Assembly (NCBI GenBank): GCA_910587295.1
Contig: CAJULP010000065.1
Location: 62,001-126,000 of the forward strand
DNA from: an uncultured Lachnospiraceae bacterium
Lineage (GTDB): Bacteria; Bacillota; Clostridia; Lachnospirales; Lachnospiraceae
Length of the DNA: 64,000 bases
Reading direction: 5' to 3'
The position numbers and the translations under genes were made by a program. How positions within the stretch are numbered: position 1 is the stretch's first letter; each line of letters opens with the position of its first letter. Of the stretch, positions 23,672 to 32,854 are shown in pieces. The notes below the pieces were generated by a model, which worked only from the letters and a program-made list of their open reading frames with translations, made no database searches and was not told where the DNA came from.

Positions 23672-24894
23672 TGTTTTAAGACCACCCTGCGGAAATTCTT
23701 TTTCCCTCTCTTTACCACTACACCGTCTTTGGCAAAAACATCTTTTCCAAACACAGCCTTTACGTCTGAAACTTTGTCATTTCCTAATGTAACACCGCCC
23801 TGCTCAATGGCTCTTCTTCCTTCGGAGCGACTCTGCACCAGCCCGGACTTGCAAAGGACGGAAATAAGGTCGATCATTCCATCCGTAAAGTCCTCCTCAC
23901 TGATCTCCGTGGTAGGCATATCTGCCGCCACCCCGGCACTGAAAAGCGCTTTTGCGCTCTCCTGGGATTTTGCAGCTTCCTCTTCCCCATGGACAAGCTT
24001 GGTCAGTTCAAACGCAAGGATCTCCTTTGCCTGATTTAACTGGCTGCCTTCCCAGGCATCCATCTCATCAATCTGCTCAATGGGAAGGAAGGTCAGCATC
24101 CGCAGGCATTTTAACACATCCGCATCCGATACGTTGCGCCAATACTGGTAAAATTCAAATGGCGTGGTCTTATTGGGATCAAGCCACACAGCACCCTTTT
24201 GCGTTTTGCCCATCTTCTTTCCTTCGGAATTAAGAAGCAGGGTAATGGTCATGGCATAAGCATCCTTGCCCAGCTTTCTCCGGATCAGCTCCGTACCGCC
24301 AAGCATATTGCTCCACTGATCATCCCCTCCAAACTGCATATTGCAGTCATAGCGCTGGAACAGCTCATAAAAATCATAACTCTGCATCAGCATGTAGTTA
24401 AACTCAAGGAAACTTAACCCCTTTTCCATCCGCTGCTTATAGCACTCCGCACGGAGCATATTGTTCACGGAAAAATGGGGTCCTACCTCCCGCAAAAATT
24501 CAATATAATTAAGATCCATAAGCCATTCCGCATTGTTTACCATAAGAGCCTTCCCCTCGGAAAAATCAATAAAGCGGCTCATCTGCTTTTTGAAACACTC
24601 ACAGTTATGATCAATGGTCTCTTTGGTCATCATGCTTCTCATATCCGTCCTGCCGGAAGGATCGCCGATCATGCCGGTGCCGCCCCCTAAAAGTGCAATA
24701 GGCTTATTTCCCGCCATCTGAAGGCGCTTCATCAGGCAAAGAGCCATAAAATGCCCCACGTGCAAAGAATCCGCAGTAGGGTCAAAGCCGATATAAAAAG
24801 TAGCTTTCCCGTTGTTGATCAGTTCCTTGATTTCCTCTTCATCCGTAAGCTGTGCCAGAAGTCCCCTGGCCTTTAACTCGTCAAAAATTGTCAT
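23668..24894 (-). CDS. tyrS: Tyrosyl-tRNA synthetase
   Basis: Class I synthetase charging tRNA-Tyr. HVGH (residues 45-48) is the HIGH motif, KMGKT (227-231) the KMSKS motif; TFYIGFDPTADSLH and SYDFYELFQ/QFGGDDQW shape the tyrosine pocket. Residues ~345-408 form the S4 RNA-binding domain (GLVQSRSEGRRAIEQGGVTLG). Length 408 is normal. It sits mid-operon, 27 bases after the CoxE-like gene, with no T-box leader in that gap, so tyrosine-responsive control here would have to act elsewhere. Confidence 0.96.
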   Translation of the reverse strand: MTIFDELKARGLLAQLTDEEEIKELINNGKATFYIGFDPTADSLHVGHFMALCLMKRLQMAGNKPIALLGGGTGMIGDPSGRTDMRSMMTKETIDHNCECFKKQMSRFIDFSEGKALMVNNAEWLMDLNYIEFLREVGPHFSVNNMLRAECYKQRMEKGLSFLEFNYMLMQSYDFYELFQRYDCNMQFGGDDQWSNMLGGTELIRRKLGKDAYAMTITLLLNSEGKKMGKTQKGAVWLDPNKTTPFEFYQYWRNVSDADVLKCLRMLTFLPIEQIDEMDAWEGSQLNQAKEILAFELTKLVHGEEEAAKSQESAKALFSAGVAADMPTTEISEEDFTDGMIDLISVLCKSGLVQSRSEGRRAIEQGGVTLGNDKVSDVKAVFGKDVFAKDGVVVKRGKKNFRRVVLKQ

Positions 24895-24921
24895 CTTCCA
24901 AATCCCTTTCTCTTATCTACT

Positions 24922-26133
24922 TCACGCTTTGTTAAGCATTAATTTGATCATTGCCTGGTTTAGCCCATCCACCGTCAGCTTATACATGGGGAAGATCCCC
25001 TTGATCGCCGTTTCCGCTTCCCGCCAGGGGGCATGCCCCGGCGCCATTTTCGGGTTCAGCCACACGATCTTTTTGTAGTGGCGCTTTAAAAGTAAAAGCC
25101 AATCCCATCCGGCAAGACCGCCGTTAGGCCCTCTGTAATTTCCGGTGGTGGAATAAAGCTCTTCCGGCGCCATTGCCGCATCCCCTACAATGATCACTTT
25201 ATAATCACTGTCCAGATTGCGGAACATCCATTCCGTATCAATCCACTCCCCGTTCTCGCACTCCGGCGTCTTATATAACTTGGAATAAATACAGTTATGG
25301 AAATAGTAGGTTTTTACGTCTTTATAATGATTGGATTTATGGACTGCCTGGAACAGTTCGTTCAGCAGCGTGCTAAAGGGTATCATGGTTCCCCCGGAAT
25401 CCATCAAAAGTAACAGCTTAACCGCATTTTTCCGCGGCTTCCCCATAACGATCTGAAGACAGCCGCCATTATTACATGTCTTATCTATGGTCTCGTCAAT
25501 ATCCAGTTCCGTTTTCGGGATATCCAGTCTTGTGGAAAACTGCCGGAGTTTACGGAACGCAAGCTGGAACTGCCTGTTATCCAGCATACGGTCATCTCTG
25601 AAATCCCGGTATTTGCGCGCGCCGATCACCTGAAAAGCACTCTGATAGCCGGTCTGTCCGCCTACCCGGATGCCACCCATGTTCCCACCCATGTTCCCAA
25701 AAGAGGTTTTTCCCATGGAACCGATCCAAAAGCTGCCGCCGTTGTGCTCGCTGTCCTGATCCCGGAGCCGTTCCTTAAACTTCGCTTCCACCTCATCCTT
25801 GTCAAGGTCATGGAATAAACCGTCCTGCTCGTTCATGCGGAAACGGTCCTCCTCGTCCACAAGCTCGATCAACTCTGATTTATCCAGCCATTTCATCATG
25901 TTTTTTGAGATTTCGTTTTCGGAATTGATTCCCTTAAAAGTCTCCTCAAAAGCCATGTCAAACTTGTCGAAATCCGTTTCGCTCTTCACAAGAATCATCC
26001 GCGCAAGATAATAAAACTGTGTCAGGCTGCTGTCAGAAAGCCCCTTATCCAAAGCTTCCTGCAAAGTCAGCCATTCGCTTAACGTGATATTAAGCCCTTT
26101 TGCCTTACAGGTATAAAAAAATTTTGCAAACAT
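24922..26133 (-). CDS. CoxE-like VWA-domain protein
   Basis: 403-residue cytoplasmic protein of the VWA-containing CoxE-like family. The N-terminal half is helical (FDMAFEETFKGI and surrounding). The C-terminal half is a von Willebrand A fold with a degenerate metal site: LLLMDSGGTM in place of DxSxS, then VKTYYFHNCIY and IIVGDAAMAP. It follows a MoxR-type ATPase by 27 bases, the usual MoxR-VWA pairing, in which the ATPase and VWA partner act as a chaperone or metal-insertase pair on a client protein. The client here is unknown; no carbon monoxide dehydrogenase genes are present. Confidence 0.85.
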   Translation of the reverse strand: MFAKFFYTCKAKGLNITLSEWLTLQEALDKGLSDSSLTQFYYLARMILVKSETDFDKFDMAFEETFKGINSENEISKNMMKWLDKSELIELVDEEDRFRMNEQDGLFHDLDKDEVEAKFKERLRDQDSEHNGGSFWIGSMGKTSFGNMGGNMGGIRVGGQTGYQSAFQVIGARKYRDFRDDRMLDNRQFQLAFRKLRQFSTRLDIPKTELDIDETIDKTCNNGGCLQIVMGKPRKNAVKLLLLMDSGGTMIPFSTLLNELFQAVHKSNHYKDVKTYYFHNCIYSKLYKTPECENGEWIDTEWMFRNLDSDYKVIIVGDAAMAPEELYSTTGNYRGPNGGLAGWDWLLLLKRHYKKIVWLNPKMAPGHAPWREAETAIKGIFPMYKLTVDGLNQAMIKLMLNKA

Positions 26134-26160
26134 AGCTCCCCCGCCACTCCATAGAAAATC

Positions 26161-26976
26161 TTAATCCAGCTTCTGTCTTACCGCCTCAAGGTCTTCATCC
26201 TTTTTTACGATCACCCCCACAAAAGGAAGATCCGCCCGGATCCTGTCTGCGGAAATCCCTCCGATCTGAAGAGCATTGATCCAGTCGATCAGCTCCGAAG
26301 TACTAGGCTTTTTCCTGATATCCCTGATAGTGCGGATCCGGTAAAATACATCCATTGCATTTTTAAGAAGATGTTCTTCCACATCCGGATAATGAGTCCT
26401 TACGATCTCTTCCATAAGCGTCTCGTCCGGGAAGTCAATATAATGGAAAATACAGCGGCGCAGGAAAGCATCCGGCAGCTCCTTTTCTGCATTGGACGTA
26501 ATGATAACGATAGGACGCTGTTTTGCCTTTACCGTGCGCTTGGTCTCATGAATATAAAATTCCATCTGATCTAACTCCCACAAAAGGTCGTTGGGGAACT
26601 CAAGATCCGCCTTATCAATCTCATCAATAAGGAGAATGACCTGCTTATCACTTTCAAAAGCTTCCCCCAGCTTCCCCAGCTTGATATAATGGGCGATATC
26701 ATCCACCCCTTCTTCCCCGAACTGCCCGTCATATAAACGCTGTATGGTATCATACATGTAAAGCCCGTCCTGGGCCTTGGTGGTGGATTTGATATTCCAG
26801 ATGATCAATTCCTTGTCCAATGACCTTGCCACGGCCTGTGCAAGCATGGTCTTGCCGGTTCCCGGCTCCCCTTTGATCAATAGGGGCTTTTGCAAGGCGA
26901 TCGCCACATTGACGCTGGCCATAAGCTGCTGCGATGCCACATAATCTTTTGTACTGGTAAACTCCTGTCTGCTCAT
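26161..26976 (-). CDS. MoxR-family AAA+ ATPase
   Basis: 271-residue AAA+ ATPase. Walker A IKGEPGTGKTMLAQAVA (~residue 34-50), Walker B VILLIDEIDKAD, sensor 1 IVIITSNAEKELPDAFLRRC with the arginine finger. Alone of its type in the window and paired with a VWA protein. MoxR ATPases remodel partner proteins. Preceded by TGGAGG and lying 22 bases after gpsA within the der operon. Confidence 0.9.
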   Translation of the reverse strand: MSRQEFTSTKDYVASQQLMASVNVAIALQKPLLIKGEPGTGKTMLAQAVARSLDKELIIWNIKSTTKAQDGLYMYDTIQRLYDGQFGEEGVDDIAHYIKLGKLGEAFESDKQVILLIDEIDKADLEFPNDLLWELDQMEFYIHETKRTVKAKQRPIVIITSNAEKELPDAFLRRCIFHYIDFPDETLMEEIVRTHYPDVEEHLLKNAMDVFYRIRTIRDIRKKPSTSELIDWINALQIGGISADRIRADLPFVGVIVKKDEDLEAVRQKLD

Positions 26977-26998
26977 ATATATCCTCCATTTTTGCTTA

Positions 26999-28036
26999 TT
27001 ACCACGGAATCTCCACGCTGTTCTGATAGAGCTGGCGCAGATCGATATTTTCCACTTTTTTATCTCTAAGCATCAGTTCCTTCACGGCATCCGATGCCGG
27101 CATTCCTTCAAACAAAATCCGGTTGACCTGCTCCACAATAGGCATACTGACACCATATTTTTGTGAAAGAGCATAACCTGCTTTGGCGGAATACACGCCC
27201 TCTACCACCATCTTCACTTCTTTCATGGCTTCTTCCATGGATGCGCCCTTTCCGATCAAAATACCCGCACGGCGGTTTCTGGAATGCATAGACGCACAGG
27301 TGACGATCAGATCCCCGATACCGGTGAGACCGTAAAAAGTCTCTATCCTGCCGCCCATACTGATGCCAAGCCTTGCGATCTCCGCAATCCCTCTGGTGAT
27401 AAGAGCCGCCTTGGTGTTATCCCCATAGCCAAGCCCGTCCGCCATTCCTGCCGCCAGGGCCACCACATTTTTAAGAGCCGCGCCAATCTCAATGCCCATC
27501 ACATCCGAACTGATGTAGACGCGGAATACCGGGCTCATAAACAGATTCTGAAGAAACTCTGCGGTCTGCCTGTTTTTTGCCCCAACCACGATGGTCGTGG
27601 GAATCCCTTTTCCCACTTCCTCCGCATGGGAAGGTCCGGAAAGCACCGCTGTTTCTGCCTGGGGTATTTCTTCCTCTATAATCTCCGACAAAGTCATTAA
27701 AGTGGATTCCTCAATCCCTTTTGCCACATTTATGATCTTCTGGCCGCTTTTCACATAGGGCGCCATTTTGGCAGCCGTACTTCTGGTATACGGGGAAGGC
27801 ACCGCAAGCACCAGCATGTCTTTTCCGTCCACGGCAGATGCAAGATCCGTGGTAAACTCCATGTCTGCCGGAAGGATAACGCCGGGAAGTTTGTCCTTTT
27901 GTTCCCTGCCTTCTTTCAGCATCTGTATCTCTTCCTCGATCACAGACCAGACCGTAACCCGGCTGCCATTGTTGCTAAGAAGCCATGCCAGGGCAGTTCC
28001 CCAGCTTCCCGCACCGATAATCCCTATATTTGCCAT
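26999..28036 (-). CDS. gpsA: NAD(P)+-dependent glycerol-3-phosphate dehydrogenase
   Basis: Reduces dihydroxyacetone phosphate to sn-glycerol-3-phosphate for phospholipid synthesis. N-terminal Rossmann motif IGIIGAGSWGTALAWLL, LSGPSHAEEVGKGIPTT, and KNVVALAAGMADGLGYGDNTKAALITRG-type sequence with the catalytic Lys. 345 residues. The ATG at 28036 follows AAAGGAG. It lies 14 bases after plsY, the next enzyme of the same pathway. Confidence 0.96.
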   Translation of the reverse strand: MANIGIIGAGSWGTALAWLLSNNGSRVTVWSVIEEEIQMLKEGREQKDKLPGVILPADMEFTTDLASAVDGKDMLVLAVPSPYTRSTAAKMAPYVKSGQKIINVAKGIEESTLMTLSEIIEEEIPQAETAVLSGPSHAEEVGKGIPTTIVVGAKNRQTAEFLQNLFMSPVFRVYISSDVMGIEIGAALKNVVALAAGMADGLGYGDNTKAALITRGIAEIARLGISMGGRIETFYGLTGIGDLIVTCASMHSRNRRAGILIGKGASMEEAMKEVKMVVEGVYSAKAGYALSQKYGVSMPIVEQVNRILFEGMPASDAVKELMLRDKKVENIDLRQLYQNSVEIPW

Positions 28037-28050
28037 TTTAGGTTCTCCTT

Positions 28051-28698
28051 TCACGCCTTATTCTTTTTGGTCAGGTAGGTCTTTCTCTCCTCCCCTTTTA
28101 AAAGCCGCTTGATGTTTTCCCTGTGTTTATAATAGGCTAAAATCGTCAAAAGCGCCGTTATGATATACATTTCATTTAAGACCTGCTGGGAAGTTCCAAA
28201 CAGCCCCATCTGTCCGCACACTGCCATCTGAATCATCAGCCCCGCATAGACCAGCAAGGATCCGAGGGAAACATAATGGGTCGTAAAAAACGTACCAAAG
28301 AACAAGACCACACCCATAACGATAAAATACGGATGAAACGCCAGAATCAGCCCTGCCGTTGCCGCAATCCCCTTCCCGCCTTTAAAGTTAAGGTAAAATG
28401 GAAAGTTGTGTCCTAAGATCGCCCCTGCCGCCGCATAAAGTTTCAGCAGATAGATTTCTTCCGGATGGCTGCCGCCAAATATGATACCACACAAGACGAT
28501 CGCCAAAATACATTTGATGATATCCCCCGCCAGAACGATAAGCCCCGCCTTCGTTCCCAACACCCGCAGCGTATTGGTAGTTCCCGCATTGCCGCTTCCA
28601 TGCTCCCTGATATCAATGCCATGAAGCTTTCCGTATATAAACGCTGTCTGGAAAAGCCCAAACACATAACCGATCACGATACATATGACACGTTCCAC
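28051..28698 (-). CDS. plsY: Acyl-phosphate:glycerol-3-phosphate acyltransferase
   Basis: Integral membrane enzyme transferring the acyl group from acyl-phosphate to glycerol-3-phosphate, the first acylation of membrane lipid. Motifs are REHGSGNAGTTNTLRVLG (glycerol-phosphate site), GHNFPFYLNFKGGKGIA, and five or more membrane spans in 215 residues. The start is taken as GTG at 28698, one base after the der stop with GAGGG upstream; the in-frame ATG at 28758 lies inside der. Confidence 0.95.
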   Translation of the reverse strand: MERVICIVIGYVFGLFQTAFIYGKLHGIDIREHGSGNAGTTNTLRVLGTKAGLIVLAGDIIKCILAIVLCGIIFGGSHPEEIYLLKLYAAAGAILGHNFPFYLNFKGGKGIAATAGLILAFHPYFIVMGVVLFFGTFFTTHYVSLGSLLVYAGLMIQMAVCGQMGLFGTSQQVLNEMYIITALLTILAYYKHRENIKRLLKGEERKTYLTKKNKA

Positions 28699-28699
28699 T

Positions 28700-30034
28700 T
28701 TATTTTCCCTCGTTTCTTTCCCTGATGATAAATTTAAGCGGTGTTCCCCTAAAGCCAAACGCTTCCCGGATCTGATTTTCGATATACCTTGTATAGGAAA
28801 AGTGCATCAGCTCCTTGTCGTTGACAAAGATCACAAACGTCGGAGGCTTTACGCTGACCTGCGTAATATAGTAAAGCCGCAGCCTTTTGCCCTTATCCGA
28901 TGGCGGCTGCTGCAGGGCCACTGCCTCGCTCATGATCTCATTCAGCACGCCGGTTGAAACACGCATGGCATGGTTGGCGCTTACCATATCGATCATGTCA
29001 TATAGCTTGGGAAGCCTTTGCCCGGTCAGTGCGGAAATAAACGTGATCTCCGCATACGGCATATAAGAAAGCACATCTCTGATCCTGGCTGAATATTCGT
29101 TTACCGTCTTATTATCCTTTTCAACAGAATCCCACTTATTAACCGCAATGATCACCGCTTTCCCGCGCTCATGGGCTATCCCCGCAATCTTGGCATCCTG
29201 CTCCGTTACTCCTTCCCCGGCGTCGATCAAAAGGATCACCACATCAGCCCGGTCTACCGCCCCTACCGCCCTTACGATCATATACCGCTCTAATTCTTCT
29301 TTAATTTTATTCTTGCGCCGAAGACCCGCCGTGTCAATAAAAACATATTCTTTCCCGTTATGGGTAACGGGCGTGTCCACCGCATCCCTGGTGGTCCCTG
29401 CTATATCTGACACGATCAGGCGGTTTTCACCGAGCAGTTTATTAATAAGGGAAGATTTCCCCACATTGGGTTTCCCGACGATCGCTACCCTGGTGGTGTC
29501 CTCCTCTTCCTCAGAAAACTCGAAATCTTCAAAATGAGATACCACCTCATCCAAAAGCTCCCCGATCCCCATCCGGTTGGCCGCCGAAATGGGATAAGGC
29601 TCCCCGATCCCCAGATTGTAAAACTCATAAACATCTGCCATATATTTCTCGAAGCTGTCCACTTTATTCACAACTAAGATCACCGGTTTATGGGAACGCC
29701 GCAGCATATCCGCCACTTTGGAATCCGCATCCACAAGCCCCTGCTTCACATCCACCATAAACAAGATCACATCCGCCGTGTCAATGGCAATCTGTGCCTG
29801 CTCCCGCATCTGTGAAAGGATCACGTCCTTACTATCCGGCTCGATCCCTCCGGTATCTATTAACGTAAACTGTTTATCAAGCCATGAAACATCGGCATAA
29901 ATCCTGTCCCTTGTGATCCCCGGCGTATCTTTCACGATGGAAATCCTCTGTCCTGCCAGCGCATTAAACAAAGTAGATTTCCCCACATTCGGTCTCCCGA
30001 CCACGGCAACAATCGGTTTTCTCTTTCCACTCAT
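28700..30034 (-). CDS. der: Ribosome biogenesis GTPase Der (EngA)
   Basis: Double GTPase needed for 50S subunit assembly. First G domain VVGRPNVGKSTL with DTGGIEPD, second G domain IVGKPNVGKSSLIN with DTAGLRRK, followed by a C-terminal KH-like domain ending KFIIRERNEGK. 444 residues. ATG at 30034 follows AGGTGAG; GTG at 30046 and ATG at 30040 are less well placed. Confidence 0.96.
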   Translation of the reverse strand: MSGKRKPIVAVVGRPNVGKSTLFNALAGQRISIVKDTPGITRDRIYADVSWLDKQFTLIDTGGIEPDSKDVILSQMREQAQIAIDTADVILFMVDVKQGLVDADSKVADMLRRSHKPVILVVNKVDSFEKYMADVYEFYNLGIGEPYPISAANRMGIGELLDEVVSHFEDFEFSEEEEDTTRVAIVGKPNVGKSSLINKLLGENRLIVSDIAGTTRDAVDTPVTHNGKEYVFIDTAGLRRKNKIKEELERYMIVRAVGAVDRADVVILLIDAGEGVTEQDAKIAGIAHERGKAVIIAVNKWDSVEKDNKTVNEYSARIRDVLSYMPYAEITFISALTGQRLPKLYDMIDMVSANHAMRVSTGVLNEIMSEAVALQQPPSDKGKRLRLYYITQVSVKPPTFVIFVNDKELMHFSYTRYIENQIREAFGFRGTPLKFIIRERNEGK

Positions 30035-30042
30035 AATCATTC

Positions 30043-31389
30043 TCACCTGTCTTTTATTATCGTCTGCACAAACTCATATCCGCTTGATTTTACAATATCT
30101 ACTTTTACTTGTAAAGCCTTTTCCATCTCCCCCACTGTCACATCATCCAAAAAAACGTCTTCTCCGCTCCTTAAGACATTTTCAGGGAGTAAAAGGCGCT
30201 CTCCCAATTCTTTCCCCTTTAACTGGTTTATCATATCCCGTCCCGTCAAGAGCCCGGACACCGTGATCATCTCACCGAAAAACTCATTGACGATCTCATA
30301 GACCATGATATGAAGGTCCGGGAGCAGGTTCATAAGGGCCTTTGCCATCCGGCTGATATAAGGGTAAGCCAGCTTCCCGGTGGCTATGGATAACTCTTCC
30401 GGGCATTTTGCAATTTCCTTTGCCCTTAAGCGCTCTTGTAACTCTCTGTACCCCTCTTCAAATTCATTTAACATAAGCCGGAGCATCCCTACCCCGTTTT
30501 CCAACTGCAGATATCCGTCATAGCTTTCTTCTTCCGGCAGATCTTCCCCCGCTAAAATGTACCACTCATCACTGGCATGGACAAAGTGGAGCCCGAATTT
30601 TTCCATACATTCCTTTTGAAATCCGTGGATCATCTCAAGGACCGCCTTTGCATCCGCCCTGTCAAAAGGCTCTAACGGATACAATCCTTCCCGAAACTTT
30701 GACAGACCAACCGGTACCACCGATACGCTTTTAAGCAAAGGCGCATACTCAATAAGCTTCCGGATGCTGTATTCCAATTCCTTCCCGTCATTGACCCCTT
30801 TGCATAGGACGATCTGTCCGTTCATCGAAATCCCGGCTTCAAAAAGCCTGTCCACCTTCTTAAGAGATTCCCCCGCAAACCGGTTATTGAGCATCTTGCA
30901 GCGAAGAAGCGGGTTCATCGTCTGGAAGGAAATGTTAATAGGCGACAGACGGTATTTGATGATCCGTTCCACATCATGCTCTGACATATTGGTAAGTGTC
31001 ACATAATTTCCCTGCAGAAAAGAAAGCCGGGAATCATCATCCTTAAAATAAAGCGTATCCCGCATCCCCGGCGGCATTTGATCGATAAAGCAAAAAATAC
31101 ATTTATTGTGGCAGGAACGGTAATCATCCAGCAGCCCGTTTTCAAAAACAATGCCAAGGTCTTCATCCTCTTCCTTATCCACTTCCAAAAGCCACTGCTC
31201 CCCGTCCGGCTTCTCGATCAGAACTTCCAAATATTCATCTTCCACATAATACTGATAATCAAAAACATCCTCTATCTCTTCTTTGTTGACCGAAAGCAGC
31301 ACATCGCCTGCTTCGATCTCCAGTTCTTCCGCAATGCTGCCCGGAAGTACTTCTTTGATCAGATGTCCTTTTTGTTTTTTTCTTTCCAT
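30043..31389 (-). CDS. DUF512 radical SAM protein with PDZ domain
   Basis: 448 residues. Residues ~8-70 form a PDZ-like domain (IKEVLPGSIAEELEIEAGDVLLSVN); a CX3CX2C cluster motif follows in CHNKCIFCFID, with a radical SAM core; the C-terminus is DUF512 (TGRDMINQLKGKELGERLLLP). The family is widespread in Clostridia, nearly always next to der, and its reaction is not known. First gene of the der-plsY-gpsA-...-ygjP operon, promoted back-to-back with prs. Confidence 0.9.
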   Translation of the reverse strand: MERKKQKGHLIKEVLPGSIAEELEIEAGDVLLSVNKEEIEDVFDYQYYVEDEYLEVLIEKPDGEQWLLEVDKEEDEDLGIVFENGLLDDYRSCHNKCIFCFIDQMPPGMRDTLYFKDDDSRLSFLQGNYVTLTNMSEHDVERIIKYRLSPINISFQTMNPLLRCKMLNNRFAGESLKKVDRLFEAGISMNGQIVLCKGVNDGKELEYSIRKLIEYAPLLKSVSVVPVGLSKFREGLYPLEPFDRADAKAVLEMIHGFQKECMEKFGLHFVHASDEWYILAGEDLPEEESYDGYLQLENGVGMLRLMLNEFEEGYRELQERLRAKEIAKCPEELSIATGKLAYPYISRMAKALMNLLPDLHIMVYEIVNEFFGEMITVSGLLTGRDMINQLKGKELGERLLLPENVLRSGEDVFLDDVTVGEMEKALQVKVDIVKSSGYEFVQTIIKDR

Positions 31390-31410
31390 ATCTATATCCT
31401 TTCAATACCT

Positions 31411-31439
31411 ATTTTACTAGAAATTCCTTGACGTGTCAC
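31411..31439 (-). promoter_or_regulatory. Promoter of the DUF512-der operon
   Basis: Minus strand GTGACA (31434-31439), 17-nt spacer, TAAAAT (31411-31416). It shares DNA with the divergent prs promoter. Confidence 0.55.
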
Positions 31440-31456
31440 TAACATAATGATATAAA
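31428..31456 (+). promoter_or_regulatory. Promoter of prs
   Basis: TTGACG, 17-nt spacer, TATAAA. The transcript would have a leader of about 100 bases before the ATG at 31562. Confidence 0.65.
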
Positions 31457-31561
31457 GTAATTACTCACAGTTCATATGTCAGTCTGTTCCATAACAAATT
31501 CCGTGCCTGCATGAGAATTGGAGCGGTGCGAACTGCAATTTCAATATCATTGGGAGGTACT

Positions 31562-32758
31562 ATGCCAAACTTATCTAAACTAGAAGCCGCTATCCCTGTT
31601 GCTCCTTTAAAATTGGTTGTTTTGGAATCTGCCACGGCACTAGGGAGCAGCGTTAACAGTCATCTGATCGATTTCCGAAGAAGCATCAAAAACGTTGCCA
31701 AAAATGATCCCGCTTTTGAAGGGTATGTGTCTGACAATTATATTTTAAACACTGCCTGCTATCGTTTTGGTTCCGGTGAAGGAAAGGCCGTCATCCAGGA
31801 GTCTATCCGGGGAAAAGACCTTTTCATTTTAGTAGACGTGTGCAACCATAGTATTTCTTATAACCTGAACGGTTATTTAAATTATAAATCCCCGGACGAT
31901 CATTATCAGGACTTAAAGCGTGTTATTGCCGCCGCTAACGGCAAAGCCCACAGAATCAACGTCATCATGCCTTTTTTATATGAAGGAAGACAGCATAAAC
32001 GTTCCGGGCGGGAATCTTTGGACTGCGCATTTGCCATTGAGGAATTAAGCCATATGGGAGTCAGCAACTTTATCACCTTTGACGCCCACGACCCCAGGGT
32101 CCAAAATGCGGAACCCCTTCATGGCTTTGATAATTTCACCCCATCCTATCAGTTTATCCGTGCGCTTCTACATACAGACGACAGCCTTTTGATCGACAAA
32201 GACCATCTGATCGTCATAAGCCCGGATGAAGGTGCTTTAGACCGGGCCGTTTATTTTGCAAACGTGCTTGGCGTGGATACGGGGATGTTCTACAAACGCC
32301 GTGACTACTCTACCATCGTAAACGGGAAAAATCCTATTGTTGCCCACGAATTTTTAGGCGACAACATTGACGGCAAGGACGTGATCATCATTGACGATAT
32401 GATATCCTCCGGCGGGAGCATGATCGATACCGCAAGGCAGCTAAAAGCCATGAACGCTAAGCGGGTATATATCTGCTGTACTTTCGGACTTTTCACCGAC
32501 GGGCTCGCAGGCTTTGACGAGGCTTACGAGAAATGCTATTTCGACAAGGTAGTGACCACCAACCTGACCTACCAGCTTCCGGAACTAAAATCCCGCCCTT
32601 ACTATGTGGAGGCGGATATGAGCAAGTTTCTTGCATCCATCATTGACTTTATGAACCATGACTCCTCCATGTCAAGCGTATACACGCCTACGGAGAAGAT
32701 CCATGAATTCCTTGCAAGGTATAATAACCGGGAGGATGCATTCCAGTTAGAAGTGTGA
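31562..32758 (+). CDS. prs: Ribose-phosphate pyrophosphokinase (long Clostridia form)
   Basis: Makes PRPP from ribose-5-phosphate and ATP, feeding purine, pyrimidine, histidine and tryptophan synthesis. 398 residues, about 80 longer than the classical enzyme because of insertions in the N-terminal half. The catalytic region shows PFLYEGRQHKRSGRESL, FDAHDPRVQN and the PRPP-binding loop VIIIDDMISSGGSM. Such long forms are typical of Lachnospiraceae. Start at 31562 by GGGAGG immediately upstream; the frame continues to 31511 without support. Monocistronic, ended by a large hairpin. Confidence 0.92.
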   Translation: MPNLSKLEAAIPVAPLKLVVLESATALGSSVNSHLIDFRRSIKNVAKNDPAFEGYVSDNYILNTACYRFGSGEGKAVIQESIRGKDLFILVDVCNHSISYNLNGYLNYKSPDDHYQDLKRVIAAANGKAHRINVIMPFLYEGRQHKRSGRESLDCAFAIEELSHMGVSNFITFDAHDPRVQNAEPLHGFDNFTPSYQFIRALLHTDDSLLIDKDHLIVISPDEGALDRAVYFANVLGVDTGMFYKRRDYSTIVNGKNPIVAHEFLGDNIDGKDVIIIDDMISSGGSMIDTARQLKAMNAKRVYICCTFGLFTDGLAGFDEAYEKCYFDKVVTTNLTYQLPELKSRPYYVEADMSKFLASIIDFMNHDSSMSSVYTPTEKIHEFLARYNNREDAFQLEV

Positions 32759-32770
32759 GAAATCACTATC

Positions 32771-32835
32771 GCATATGAAAACGGCTGCCGCTTTATGAAT
32801 CAAAGTTCATAAAGCGGCAGCTGCTTAATCATATG
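32771..32835. terminator. Large nested hairpin between prs and the kinase gene
   Basis: A 16-bp perfect stem (32784-32799 with 32806-32821, loop TCAAAG) lies inside outer arms GCATATGA (32771-32778) and TCATATGC (32828-32835). Between convergent genes it probably terminates both; the T-run is better on the minus strand (GTTTTC). Confidence 0.75.
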
Positions 32836-32854
32836 CTGGTCCAAGAAGCCTCTC

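Noticed and set aside
24895..24921. T-box riboswitch upstream of tyrS
   Set aside because: Only 27 bases separate tyrS from the gene before it, far too short.
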